Shown piece by piece: positions 18,332-26,359 of a stretch of DNA of 64,000 nucleotides. The notes under the pieces were generated by a model. That model was not told the DNA's origin, did no database searches, and saw only the letters and a program-made list of their open reading frames with translations. Both the position numbers and the translations under genes were made by a program. Source of the DNA: Acetobacter pasteurianus subsp. pasteurianus LMG 1262 = NBRC 106471 (lineage in GTDB: Bacteria; Pseudomonadota; Alphaproteobacteria; Acetobacterales; Acetobacteraceae); the NCBI RefSeq assembly GCF_000285275.1, contig NZ_CADO01000067.1, forward strand, positions 124,001 through 188,000, in the 5' to 3' direction. Positions within the stretch are counted from its first letter, which is position 1. Every line of letters begins with the position of its first letter.

Positions 18332-18831
18332 GATAAATCCAATAGGAATTTGGTGTGAATATCTGCACTCCATACTCCCTTAACTGTAGTTTGTGAATGG
18401 TGAACTCACAATTTCGGCGCATAATTGACCATAAAAGAACATTATTCAAAGCAATGCCTGAAATTTTGCGCGTTTCAAATAATAAACAAACGGTAATATT
18501 TGGCGGGTCTGTAATCGTCCGTTCGGGTTTATTGTTCTGCTTGGTGGTATGTGCTCGTTTTATGTAAACGCAGAAATATCATTTCCGGTTCCAATAAATA
18601 TGTGGCGCTATGATTTTTAAGAATGTTTGGTTTTTACATAATATCCAAGTAAAATATTATAATAATGGATAAATTGAATAAATATTACATGTATGTCTCA
18701 GGAAAAAACAATCATACAAGTGATCGGAATATTTTGGTGAATAAAGGTAGTTGAATATAAAAATAAAAAGCCCGCCCTAGAGAATAAGGGCAGGCTTTTT
18801 TATTGTGCGATATTTGGTAACGAGATGATGT
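18332..18831. other. AT-rich intergenic gap between mucR and the LysR gene
   Basis: About 500 bases without a convincing gene, visibly richer in A/T than anything else in the window, with many TA steps and homopolymer A/T runs. The right end holds the LysR terminator. The longest small frame I find that looks codon-like is 29 residues from the ATG at 18665, without a clear ribosome site. The gap presumably holds the mucR promoter and, given the DNA preference of the MucR family, may be an autoregulatory site; a small RNA is also possible. Confidence 0.6.
18765..18802 (-). terminator. Terminator after the LysR-type gene
   Basis: On the minus strand the stem AAGCCTGCCCT/AGGGCGGGCTT (one mismatch) is followed by a T-rich run, about 30 bases after the LysR stop codon. 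Confidence 0.8.
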
Positions 18832-19713
18832 TTACCGAATACCCAATTCACTCATTAGAAAATCGCGGAAAACCGCAACGCGTTTGGAGCTGCGGAGCTC
18901 TTCCGGATAAACAAAATAAGCGTCTACAGTTGGAGTGGTAATTTCCGGCAGGATCTGAACCAGATCCGGAAATTCTTTTGCAGCGTAAGTCGGGATGGAC
19001 CCAATGCCCAAGCCTGCAGCAATAGCAGAGGCCATAGCAGCCATGCTGTTAACTTCTAGTCGGGCAGTCTGTGTGCTGCCATCGGTGCGGCAGGCCTGTG
19101 TCAGCCAGTTAACATGCGCAACCGGAGGATGGTGTTCACCAAACAGCACCAACTGGTGTTCTTTGATCTCCTCCAGAGATTTCGGCATGCCGTATTTCTC
19201 GATATAGAGAGGGGCAGCAAAAATTGGCAGGCTAAAATCGGCCAGATGGCGTTGAATCAGGTCTGGCTGTCTGGGTGCATGCATACGCACCGCCACGTCA
19301 GCCTCCCGCATGCCTAAATCAAGATCATTATCTTCCAAAATCAGGCAGATATCTATTTCGGGGTTATCTGCCATAAAGCGATGAAGCCGCGGCATAAGCC
19401 AACAGTTACCAAAGCCGGTGGTTGTGGTTACGCGCAGCCGCCCGGCTGCCTTTTCCTTACTTTCGGTCAGCAGTGTTTGCGTCATTTCCAGTTTGGAAAA
19501 GACTTCGCGCACGGTTTTATGAAGTGTTTCACCCTGTTCCGTCAGGATCAGGCCGCGGGCGTGCCGATGAAAGAGAGGAACCTGAAGGACGTCTTCCAGC
19601 GCGGAAATCTGCCGTGATACGGCAGATTGGCTAAGGTTGAGCACATCCCCCGCGTGGGTAAAGGAACCGGCTTCTGCCACTGCATGGAAAACCCGGAGTT
19701 TGTCCCAGTCCAC
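18832..19713 (-). CDS. LysR-family transcriptional regulator
   Basis: A 293-residue LysR regulator: N-terminal winged helix (FHAVAEAGSFTHAGDVLNLSQ, then SAVSRQISALEDVL) and a substrate-binding domain ending in DFLMSELGIR. I chose the GTG at 19713 because a CAGGAGG sits just before it, giving DWDKLRVFHAV as in related proteins; the frame opens at a TTG a little earlier. It lies immediately before trxB on the same strand, with about 115 bases between, so a redox-linked role is possible but not shown. Confidence 0.9.
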   Translation of the reverse strand: MDWDKLRVFHAVAEAGSFTHAGDVLNLSQSAVSRQISALEDVLQVPLFHRHARGLILTEQGETLHKTVREVFSKLEMTQTLLTESKEKAAGRLRVTTTTGFGNCWLMPRLHRFMADNPEIDICLILEDNDLDLGMREADVAVRMHAPRQPDLIQRHLADFSLPIFAAPLYIEKYGMPKSLEEIKEHQLVLFGEHHPPVAHVNWLTQACRTDGSTQTARLEVNSMAAMASAIAAGLGIGSIPTYAAKEFPDLVQILPEITTPTVDAYFVYPEELRSSKRVAVFRDFLMSELGIR

Positions 19714-19828
19714 GCATGCCTCCTGCAAATTGAATGAAGTTACAAAAACACAGCCGTGTTTTATGCGGTGTATTCGTGCAGGAATTGGCTCCCTTGGTCA
19801 AGGGATGAAGCCGTTTTCTGTTAAGTTA

Positions 19829-20776
19829 TCAGGCTAAACCTGCAAGATAACGTTCCGCATCCAACGCTGCCATGCAGCCAGTTCCTGCGGCTGTTACGGC
19901 TTGGCGATATGTTTTGTCTTGCACATCTCCCGCGGCAAAGACTCCGGGTACAGAAGTGCGCGTGGTGCCGGGTGTGGTTTCAATATACCCTTCAGTATCC
20001 AGTGTAAGTTGATCGCGGAAGATAGCGGTGTTGGGGGCATGGCCGATGGCAATGAACACACCATCTGTCGGGATTGTCTGTTCGCTTCCATCCTGCGTGT
20101 TCTTCAGCCGTACGCCGCACACTGTTTCTGGCGTGCCATCGGCCAGAATATCTTCCACAACACTGTTCCAGATAACGGAAACCTTGGGGTTGGCAAAAAG
20201 TCTGTCTTGCAGAATTTTTTCAGACCGCAAGCTATCGCGCCGGTGCACCAAGGTTACGTGCGCAGCATGGTGGGTGAGATACAGGGCTTCTTCAACAGCC
20301 GTATTGCCGCCACCTACAACCACCACATTTTTCCCGCGGTAGAAAAAGCCATCACATGTGGCGCAAGCAGAAACACCAGCGCCTTGGAGACGCTTTTCAC
20401 TTGGCAGACCCAGCCAGCGAGCCTGAGCGCCAGTGGCAACAACAACGGCGCGCGCTTTGTAAATGGTGCCCGAATCACCCGTCAGAAGGAATGGTGAACC
20501 CGCTTTGAAATCAACAGATGTAATAATGTCGTATTCAATGCGCGTGCCCACATTCTGTGCCTGTTCAGCCATTTGTTCCATCAACCAGGGGCCTTGTATG
20601 GCTGTGGCAAAACCTGGGTAGTTTTCAACTTCTGTTGTAATGGTGAGCTGGCCACCCGGTTGCAGCCCGGCAACCAGAACAGGAGAAAGATTGGCACGTG
20701 CCGCATAGATAGCAGCAGTATACCCGGCCGGTCCTGCGCCAATAACGAGCAGATCAGTTGTAATGGTTTCAGCCAT
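19829..20776 (-). CDS. trxB: Thioredoxin-disulfide reductase
   Basis: TrxB passes electrons from NADPH through FAD to thioredoxin. The 315-residue protein has the FAD-binding GAGPAGYTAAIYAAR motif, the redox-active Cys138-Ala-Thr-Cys141 followed by DG, the NADPH motif VVGGGNTAVEEA and the C-terminal GVFAAGDVQDKTYRQAVTAAG. Start taken at MAETITTDLLVIG; the open frame goes further upstream into non-conserved sequence. It is transcribed away from the Lrp-type gene. Confidence 0.96.
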   Translation of the reverse strand: MAETITTDLLVIGAGPAGYTAAIYAARANLSPVLVAGLQPGGQLTITTEVENYPGFATAIQGPWLMEQMAEQAQNVGTRIEYDIITSVDFKAGSPFLLTGDSGTIYKARAVVVATGAQARWLGLPSEKRLQGAGVSACATCDGFFYRGKNVVVVGGGNTAVEEALYLTHHAAHVTLVHRRDSLRSEKILQDRLFANPKVSVIWNSVVEDILADGTPETVCGVRLKNTQDGSEQTIPTDGVFIAIGHAPNTAIFRDQLTLDTEGYIETTPGTTRTSVPGVFAAGDVQDKTYRQAVTAAGTGCMAALDAERYLAGLA

Positions 20777-20986
20777 ATTGGCAGCGCTCCCGCATATGGA
20801 AATCCCGCATACAGGCTGCTGTAATGGGGGCAGCCTGCACGTAACTGTTGGAAGCATATGGCTGTCGCATGGGTTTTGGGCAAGGGCGCGTATCTTTAGG
20901 TGTTTGCCGCCGGATGTGCTGCATGGCATATACTCGCGCGAGTTGAATTGGGGTGCATGCCTCTTGTGCAGGATGGATCAGGAAAC

Positions 20987-21472
20987 GTGACAGATCTGGA
21001 CGCAGTTGATCTTCGCATTGTGGCAGAGCTTCAGAATGATGGCCGCATGACCAATGTGGAGCTGGCCCGCCGTGTCGGTATTTCCGCACCTCCATGTCTG
21101 CGTCGTGTCCGGCGTTTGGAAGAAGAGCGCATTATCCGTGGCTATCATGCAGAACCCAATGCTGCGGCTTTAGGCTGGCCCATTACCTTTTTTGCGTTGA
21201 TCGGTCTGGAAAGCCAGAAAGAGGCCATTCTGTGCAGTTTTGAGCAGCAACTGGCCCAATGGCCAGAAGTGCGCGAATGCCACATGATCCGCGGTGGTGG
21301 AGATTTTCTTGTCCGTTTGATTGCGCGTGATGCCGCGCACGAAAACCTGCTGACCCGCCAACTGACAGAAGCACAGCATGTGATACGTGTGCAAACCCTG
21401 CAAACCATCCGCACAAGTCTGGAGCGTTGGGGCGTGCCTGTGCAGGTTGAGGAGGAAGGGCAGGCCCCGTGA
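20987..21472 (+). CDS. Lrp/AsnC-family transcriptional regulator
   Basis: A 161-residue Lrp-type regulator with an N-terminal helix-turn-helix (VDLRIVAELQNDGRMTNVELARRVG, then SAPPCLRRVRRLEEERII) and a C-terminal RAM/AsnC ligand domain. The GTG at 20987 has AGGA 5-9 bases upstream and gives normal length; an ATG at 20957 would add ten residues. The 3' end overlaps the following glycosyltransferase gene by four bases (GTGA), so the regulator is co-translated with a glycosylation pair, which is uncommon. Confidence 0.88.
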   Translation: MTDLDAVDLRIVAELQNDGRMTNVELARRVGISAPPCLRRVRRLEEERIIRGYHAEPNAAALGWPITFFALIGLESQKEAILCSFEQQLAQWPEVRECHMIRGGGDFLVRLIARDAAHENLLTRQLTEAQHVIRVQTLQTIRTSLERWGVPVQVEEEGQAP

Positions 21473-22590
21473 TAGACCATCAAGCGGTTTCAACTGAAAC
21501 CGTTGTAAAGGGGCCGGATATTAGCGTGGTTGTGCCATGCTATAACGAATCGGCAAATGTGGCGCCTCTTGTCAAAGCTCTGGAGCAAGCGCTGACGGGC
21601 AGGCGGTGGGAAGTTATCTTTGTAGATGACAACTCGCCCGATCATACCAGCCAGCGTGTGCGCGATCTGGCGCGGAATGATGCACGTGTGCGCGGCATTT
21701 GCCGCATAGGGCGCCGGGGGCTTTCATCCGCTGTTATTGAAGGCGCGCTTTCTTCATCCGCGCAGGTTGTGGCGGTGATGGATGGAGATCTCCAGCATGA
21801 CGAATCACGCCTTGGTGCACTGATAGATGCCGTTCTGAACAATACATGTGATGTTGCTGTTGGGAGTCGGCATGTTGAGGGCGGCAATAATGCTGGTTTG
21901 GCCAATGCGTGGCGGCATGTGTTGTCTGATGGCGGCATCTGGCTTGCACAACGTGTCTTGCCGGTAAAGCTGACAGATCCGATGAGCGGTTTTTTTGCGT
22001 TAAGGCAAGAAACATTCGCCGCAATTGCCCCGCGTTTGTCTGGCACAGGTTTTAAAATCTTGCTGGATTTATTGCTTTCTGCCCCCAAACCCCTGCGTGT
22101 GCAGGAGGTGCCTTGCGGGTTTCGCCCACGTGTGGCGGGGGAAAGCAAGCTGGATGCATTGGTTATGCTTCAGTTTGCCGCACTCCTTTTGGATAAGTTT
22201 GCCAAAGGTTGGGTGCCTTTGCGGTTTGTCGCCTTTTGTATGGTCGGGCTGGCAGGCGTTGGCACGAATTTGGTGGTTATGCAGTGCGCGCGGCTGGCAG
22301 GGGCGCATTTTTCTATGGCGCAGGCCATTGGCACTGTTGCCGCCATGATTCTGAATTTCTTTCTGGATAACAATTTCACCTATCGTGACAGGCGCTTGCG
22401 TGGTTGGGCGTGTATGCGTGGGCTTGTTCTCTTTATGTTGGTGTGTTCGGTTGGCGCACTGGCGGATGTGGGCATTGCCCGCATGATTTACGGCCAGAAT
22501 CATATGCTTAATGAGGCCAGTTTGGCGGGTGCTATTCTTGCTGTGGTGTGGAATTACGCCATGTCTTCAACCGTTGTCTGGCGCTCGTGA
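21469..22590 (+). CDS. GT2 glycosyltransferase fused to a GtrA-like membrane domain
   Basis: The first 235 residues are a dolichol-phosphate-mannose-synthase-like GT2 domain: SVVVPCYNESANV, EVIFVDDNSPD, VAVMDGDLQHDE and GSRHVEGG. The last 130 residues have four hydrophobic segments of the GtrA type (LRFVAFCMVGLAGVGTNLVV, then NFFLDNNFTYR). Such fusions load a sugar onto a polyprenyl phosphate and help it cross the membrane. The start GTG overlaps the Lrp stop, and the stop overlaps the next gene's GTG, so three genes are coupled. Confidence 0.9.
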   Translation: MIDHQAVSTETVVKGPDISVVVPCYNESANVAPLVKALEQALTGRRWEVIFVDDNSPDHTSQRVRDLARNDARVRGICRIGRRGLSSAVIEGALSSSAQVVAVMDGDLQHDESRLGALIDAVLNNTCDVAVGSRHVEGGNNAGLANAWRHVLSDGGIWLAQRVLPVKLTDPMSGFFALRQETFAAIAPRLSGTGFKILLDLLLSAPKPLRVQEVPCGFRPRVAGESKLDALVMLQFAALLLDKFAKGWVPLRFVAFCMVGLAGVGTNLVVMQCARLAGAHFSMAQAIGTVAAMILNFFLDNNFTYRDRRLRGWACMRGLVLFMLVCSVGALADVGIARMIYGQNHMLNEASLAGAILAVVWNYAMSSTVVWRS

Positions 22591-24080
22591 TCGTAAAAAG
22601 TGCAAACCACACGCGTGGTATATGGATGTGCCTGATAGCGCTGGGGCTGCTTACATTGCTCCGGCTCATTCTGGCTGCATGGATTCCTCTTTCTCCTGAT
22701 GAGGCCTATTATCGCCTCTGGGCCTTAGCTCCGGCAGCGGGGTATCTTGATCACCCACCCATGGTGGCGCTGTGGATGCGCATTGGCATGTTTTTTGCGG
22801 GAGATACCGCAGAAGGCCTGCGTTTTATGGGGCCTATTTCTGCGGCTATCGGCACGATTCTGTTGGTGCGGGCTGCACAGCAATGGCTTCAATCTCAAAA
22901 ACTGTTGGCGGAAAGTTCCAGCAGGTTCGTAACAGGTCTTAAACCCGGCATTGTGCTTAACAGCACATTGGCCGTGGGGTTGGGCACGCTCATCATGACG
23001 CCAGATACCCCGCTGGTGTTTTTTATGGCCCTGCTGTTGTGGAGCGTGAGCAATCTGCTTTCTGGCAAGCATCCAGCATTCTGGTTGCTGGTGGGGCTTT
23101 CTGCCGGGCTGGGGTTTGATAGCAAATATACGGCGCTTTTACCTGTAGCTGGCTTGGGTATGTGGTTGCTGGCAACGCACGCCGGAAGACAATGGTTACG
23201 CACGCCGTGGCCTTGGCTTGGTGCTGTGGTGGCGGTGATATGCATGGCCCCTGTGGTGGAGTGGAATGCCACACATCATTGGGTCAGCTTTCTCAAGCAG
23301 GGTGGCCGAGCAGGGGATTGGCAGCCCACCCGTATGTTCACCTTTATGGGGGAATTGCTGGGCGGTCAGGTTGGTTTGGCATCTCCGCTTATCTTTGTGC
23401 TGTTTGTGGTGGCCGTAAAATATTTGCTGAGGCTGCAGGATCAATTCGCCCAGTTATTGCTGTGTATGATTTTGCTGCCCGTGGCTGTTTTTGTGCAGCA
23501 CGCTATAGGCGCGCGCGTACAGGCAAACTGGCCTGTTGTGCTGTATCCAGCTCTTGCCTTGTCTGTGGTGTGCGTGCCGTATCGGTGGTGGAAAGCAGCC
23601 TGCGCGCTTGGTATTACCATGTTTGTTGTGGTGGTCGGGCAAGCTTTGTTGGCACCCGCACATCTTTCGCCTCATTTTGACATGACGTTACGGCAAATGG
23701 GCGGCTGGCCAGAATTTGTCCAGACCGTAGAAAAGCAGATTCCGCCAGATAGTCAGCTGATTGCTGATGAATACGGGCTTGCGGGTGAGCTTTCTTTTTA
23801 CGCCCGGAATCGCAAAGTGCTGGCTGTCGAGTCGAGATGGCAGTTTTTTGCGTTTCCACACTCTACATGTGGGGTGGAGGGCTATTTGCTGCGGAGCCGC
23901 AGGCGGCATGATCAACCTGATGCGGCGCTTTTTGATGTTCTCGCGCAATATCCAGATATTACACGCCGCCGCCGTGGTGCCGTGGCCGATAGTTACGCCC
24001 TTTATCGTGTAAGATTGCGCTGCTTGGGAAACGATGCGGTGCGGGAAGATACTGCAATATTACCTGCCAATAAGCGTTAG
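22587..24080 (+). CDS. ArnT/PMT-like membrane glycosyltransferase (GT39/GT83 type)
   Basis: A 497-residue integral membrane protein with about 11-12 hydrophobic segments. The first periplasmic loop holds SPDEAYYRLWA and GYLDHPPMVALWMR, the acidic catalytic region of glycosyltransferases that use polyprenyl-phosphate sugars (ArnT, PMT). The GTG at 22587 overlaps the preceding stop by four bases. With the GT2-GtrA protein it forms a plausible two-step pathway: charge a lipid carrier, then transfer the sugar to a lipid or protein in the periplasm. The acceptor is unknown. Confidence 0.85.
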   Translation: MIVKSANHTRGIWMCLIALGLLTLLRLILAAWIPLSPDEAYYRLWALAPAAGYLDHPPMVALWMRIGMFFAGDTAEGLRFMGPISAAIGTILLVRAAQQWLQSQKLLAESSSRFVTGLKPGIVLNSTLAVGLGTLIMTPDTPLVFFMALLLWSVSNLLSGKHPAFWLLVGLSAGLGFDSKYTALLPVAGLGMWLLATHAGRQWLRTPWPWLGAVVAVICMAPVVEWNATHHWVSFLKQGGRAGDWQPTRMFTFMGELLGGQVGLASPLIFVLFVVAVKYLLRLQDQFAQLLLCMILLPVAVFVQHAIGARVQANWPVVLYPALALSVVCVPYRWWKAACALGITMFVVVVGQALLAPAHLSPHFDMTLRQMGGWPEFVQTVEKQIPPDSQLIADEYGLAGELSFYARNRKVLAVESRWQFFAFPHSTCGVEGYLLRSRRRHDQPDAALFDVLAQYPDITRRRRGAVADSYALYRVRLRCLGNDAVREDTAILPANKR

Positions 24081-24179
24081 GCATGCAGGTGTCGGCTTGG
24101 TGTTGTTTGCAGCAGGCAGGCAAGGCAGGATACGCTGGCTACAGTTTATTTAGCCAAGAATAACAGGAAACATACCTCA

Positions 24180-25175
24180 ATGGCATCATCCTTACAGGTT
24201 GCGGTTCAGATGGACCCTCTGGAGCACGTTAATATCCATGGGGATTCAACCTTTGCGCTTATGCTGGAAGCTCAGAAACGTGGGCATACCTTGTATGTGT
24301 ATGAGGTGAATTCGCTGGCATTGGGGGAAGGAGCTGTGGAACCAGAGCAGTCTTCCAAAACCCGTGTAACGGCTTTGATGCGCCCAGTGACAGTTCGGCG
24401 GGAAGAAGGAAACCATGCCACGTTTGGTGCGCCAACACGCCAGTCATTGGGGGATATGGATGTGGTGCTGATGCGCCAGGACCCGCCTTTTGACATGGCA
24501 TATATTACAGCCACACACATGCTGGACCACGTGCATGGTATTGGTCCGGGCAAAGCCTTGGTGGTGAATGATCCGCGCTGGGTGCGTGATAGCCCTGAAA
24601 AACTCTTGGTCACCCATTTTCCAGATTTAATGCCGCCAACCCTGGTGACGTGGGATATCGAACAGATTCGGGCATTCCGGGCCAAGTGGCACGATATTAT
24701 CGTGAAGCCACTTTTCGGGAATGGCGGGAGCGGGGTTTTCCGTATCCGTGAAGATGACCAGAATCTGAATGCGTTGCTTGAAATGCATTTTGCGCGTTCG
24801 CGCGAGCCGTTGATGATTCAGCGTTATGAACCTGCCGTAACGGCCGGAGATAAACGTATTATTCTGGTGGATGGGGAACCCATAGGTGCAATCAACCGTG
24901 TGCCATCGGGGGAAGATCACCGGTCAAACATGCATGTGGGCGGTGTGGCCAAACAGATTGGGCTGAGTGAGCGAGACCGTGAAATCTGCACGGCTATTGG
25001 CCCGTTTCTGAAAGAACATGGCCTAATTTTTGTAGGAATAGACGTGATTGGCCAGTATTTGACAGAAATTAACGTAACATCTCCCACTGGCCTTCAGGAG
25101 TTGGAACGCTTTGATGGTATCAATGGTGCAGGAGCAATCTGGAACTGTATAGAGCGTAAGCTGAATGCAGCGTAA
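24180..25175 (+). CDS. gshB: Glutathione synthetase
   Basis: GshB joins gamma-glutamylcysteine and glycine with ATP. The 331-residue ATP-grasp protein has the family motifs: QMDPLEHVNIHGDSTFALML at the N-terminus, MRQDPPFDMAYITATHMLD near residue 97, VVNDPRWVRDSPEKLL, the Gly-rich KPLFGNGGSGVFRI loop and the terminal VTSPTGLQELERFDG. AGGAA precedes the ATG at a normal distance. It converges on a tiny minus-strand gene with 3 bases between stops. Confidence 0.96.
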   Translation: MASSLQVAVQMDPLEHVNIHGDSTFALMLEAQKRGHTLYVYEVNSLALGEGAVEPEQSSKTRVTALMRPVTVRREEGNHATFGAPTRQSLGDMDVVLMRQDPPFDMAYITATHMLDHVHGIGPGKALVVNDPRWVRDSPEKLLVTHFPDLMPPTLVTWDIEQIRAFRAKWHDIIVKPLFGNGGSGVFRIREDDQNLNALLEMHFARSREPLMIQRYEPAVTAGDKRIILVDGEPIGAINRVPSGEDHRSNMHVGGVAKQIGLSERDREICTAIGPFLKEHGLIFVGIDVIGQYLTEINVTSPTGLQELERFDGINGAGAIWNCIERKLNAA

Positions 25176-25178
25176 TTT

Positions 25179-25355
25179 TCAGCCTTTGTTTTGCTTGTGG
25201 GAGTCATCCCGTTTGTCGGCAGATTCCAGATCTGCCAGCGGCGTGTCTTTCCCAAAGCGGTTGTCCAGCCATTCATATATCGGATTTCGGAAGTAGTAGA
25301 TGACAATGCTGGCCCATATGGCGAGGGAGACGATGGCGAGAAGAATTTGAAACAT
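25179..25355 (-). CDS. Small single-pass membrane peptide, 58 residues
   Basis: A 58-residue frame on the minus strand, starting FQILLAIVSLAIWASIVIYY (one membrane helix, residues 2-22), then RNPIYEWLDNRFG and a charged tail ending KQNKG. The composition (membrane helix, then amphipathic, then soluble charged tail) looks like a real small protein, while the competing longer frame in the same stretch does not. No clear ribosome site is seen. It converges on gshB. Function unknown. Confidence 0.6.
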   Translation of the reverse strand: MFQILLAIVSLAIWASIVIYYFRNPIYEWLDNRFGKDTPLADLESADKRDDSHKQNKG

Positions 25356-25507
25356 AGCTCTATATTAACACTATCTATTGCACAGTTGCAGCGTAAAAGG
25401 AGTATATGCCCTTACACAAGGGCGCTTTTGTGGCGCGTGCCTTGTGCAGAAGAGGAAGACCTTTTGTGGCTCTTGAAGAAATGTCCACCAGCAGGCAGAG
25501 AGAGGAC

Positions 25508-26203
25508 ATGAGTGACGTTCTCCAAAATTATCCTTCCGGCGGGGGGGATAATCCCGCGCCTCCTCCTTCCCGCTCGGCACTGGATGCGGAGGCTGTCAAA
25601 GCAGCCTATCGCCGGTGGGCAAATGTATATGATGTTGTTTTTGGCGGCATCTCCCGGTTTGGGCGTTTGCGTGCTGTAGAAGCCGTAAACGGTCTTCCCG
25701 GCACGGATGTGCTGGAAGTGGGGGTGGGTACCGGCTTGGCACTGCCCCATTACCGGCCAGAAAAGCAGATTACCGGCATTGATCTTTCAGCCGATATGCT
25801 GGCCAAGGCGCGTGAGCGTGTGCAGCGCGATAAGCTGACAAACGTGAACGGCCTGCTTGAAATGGATGCCGAAGATACGAAGTTTGACGATGCTTCCTTC
25901 GATATCGCCGTAGCCATGTTTGTGGCTTCTGTCGTGCCGCATCCACGCCAGCTACTGCGCGAACTCAAACGCATTGTGCGCCCCGGCGGTTATATTCTGT
26001 TTGTAAATCACTTTTTGGCGCCAGGTGGTGTGCGCGGCGCTGTAGAACATGCGCTGGGCCGGGCATCTCACTCCTTGGGGTGGCATCCTGATTTCGCAAT
26101 GCAATCATTGTTGCCTGATGAGGATATACGACGCGCCTATATTCAGCCTGTTCCCCCATTAGGGCTGTTTACTTTGGTCACGCTGGAAAATCTGCCTGCA
26201 TAA
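25508..26203 (+). CDS. pmtA: PmtA-type phosphatidylethanolamine N-methyltransferase
   Basis: A 231-residue class I SAM methyltransferase. Motif I is VLEVGVGTGLALPHY, followed by GIDLSADMLAKARERV and a post-motif region FDIAVAMFVASVVPHP. The KAAYRRWANVYDVVFGG opening and the overall length match the soluble PmtA enzymes that turn phosphatidylethanolamine into phosphatidylcholine, a major lipid in acetic acid bacteria. A ubiquinone-type methyltransferase (UbiE) is the nearest alternative. The ATG at 25508 follows GAGAGGA; the frame is open about 100 bases further upstream. Confidence 0.8.
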   Translation: MSDVLQNYPSGGGDNPAPPPSRSALDAEAVKAAYRRWANVYDVVFGGISRFGRLRAVEAVNGLPGTDVLEVGVGTGLALPHYRPEKQITGIDLSADMLAKARERVQRDKLTNVNGLLEMDAEDTKFDDASFDIAVAMFVASVVPHPRQLLRELKRIVRPGGYILFVNHFLAPGGVRGAVEHALGRASHSLGWHPDFAMQSLLPDEDIRRAYIQPVPPLGLFTLVTLENLPA

Positions 26204-26209
26204 CCTGTG

Positions 26210-26237
26210 CGCTCCTGCCAAGGCAGGGGCGTTTCTT
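26210..26237 (+). terminator. Terminator after pmtA
   Basis: A 10-bp stem (CGCTCCTGCC with GGCAGGGGCG, one G-T pair, 2-base loop) is followed by TTTCTT, just after the pmtA stop. Confidence 0.75.
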
Positions 26238-26359
26238 CTGCGTGGCAGAAAATGGCATTTGCGCGTATGTAACATTAATATGATGGAACAGTTTTATGCC
26301 GTGCCACGCGCCAAGGGCGTAGAGCAGCATGATGCCAGTAAGAAATTGGAAATTGGAGC

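Noticed and set aside
18665-18754. 29-codon frame in the AT-rich gap
   Set aside because: No ribosome site and no recognisable feature; such frames are expected by chance, though AT-rich DNA favours stop codons.
25094-25306. 70-codon minus-strand frame at the end of gshB
   Set aside because: It overlaps gshB and competes with the 58-residue membrane peptide frame, which has a far more protein-like composition.
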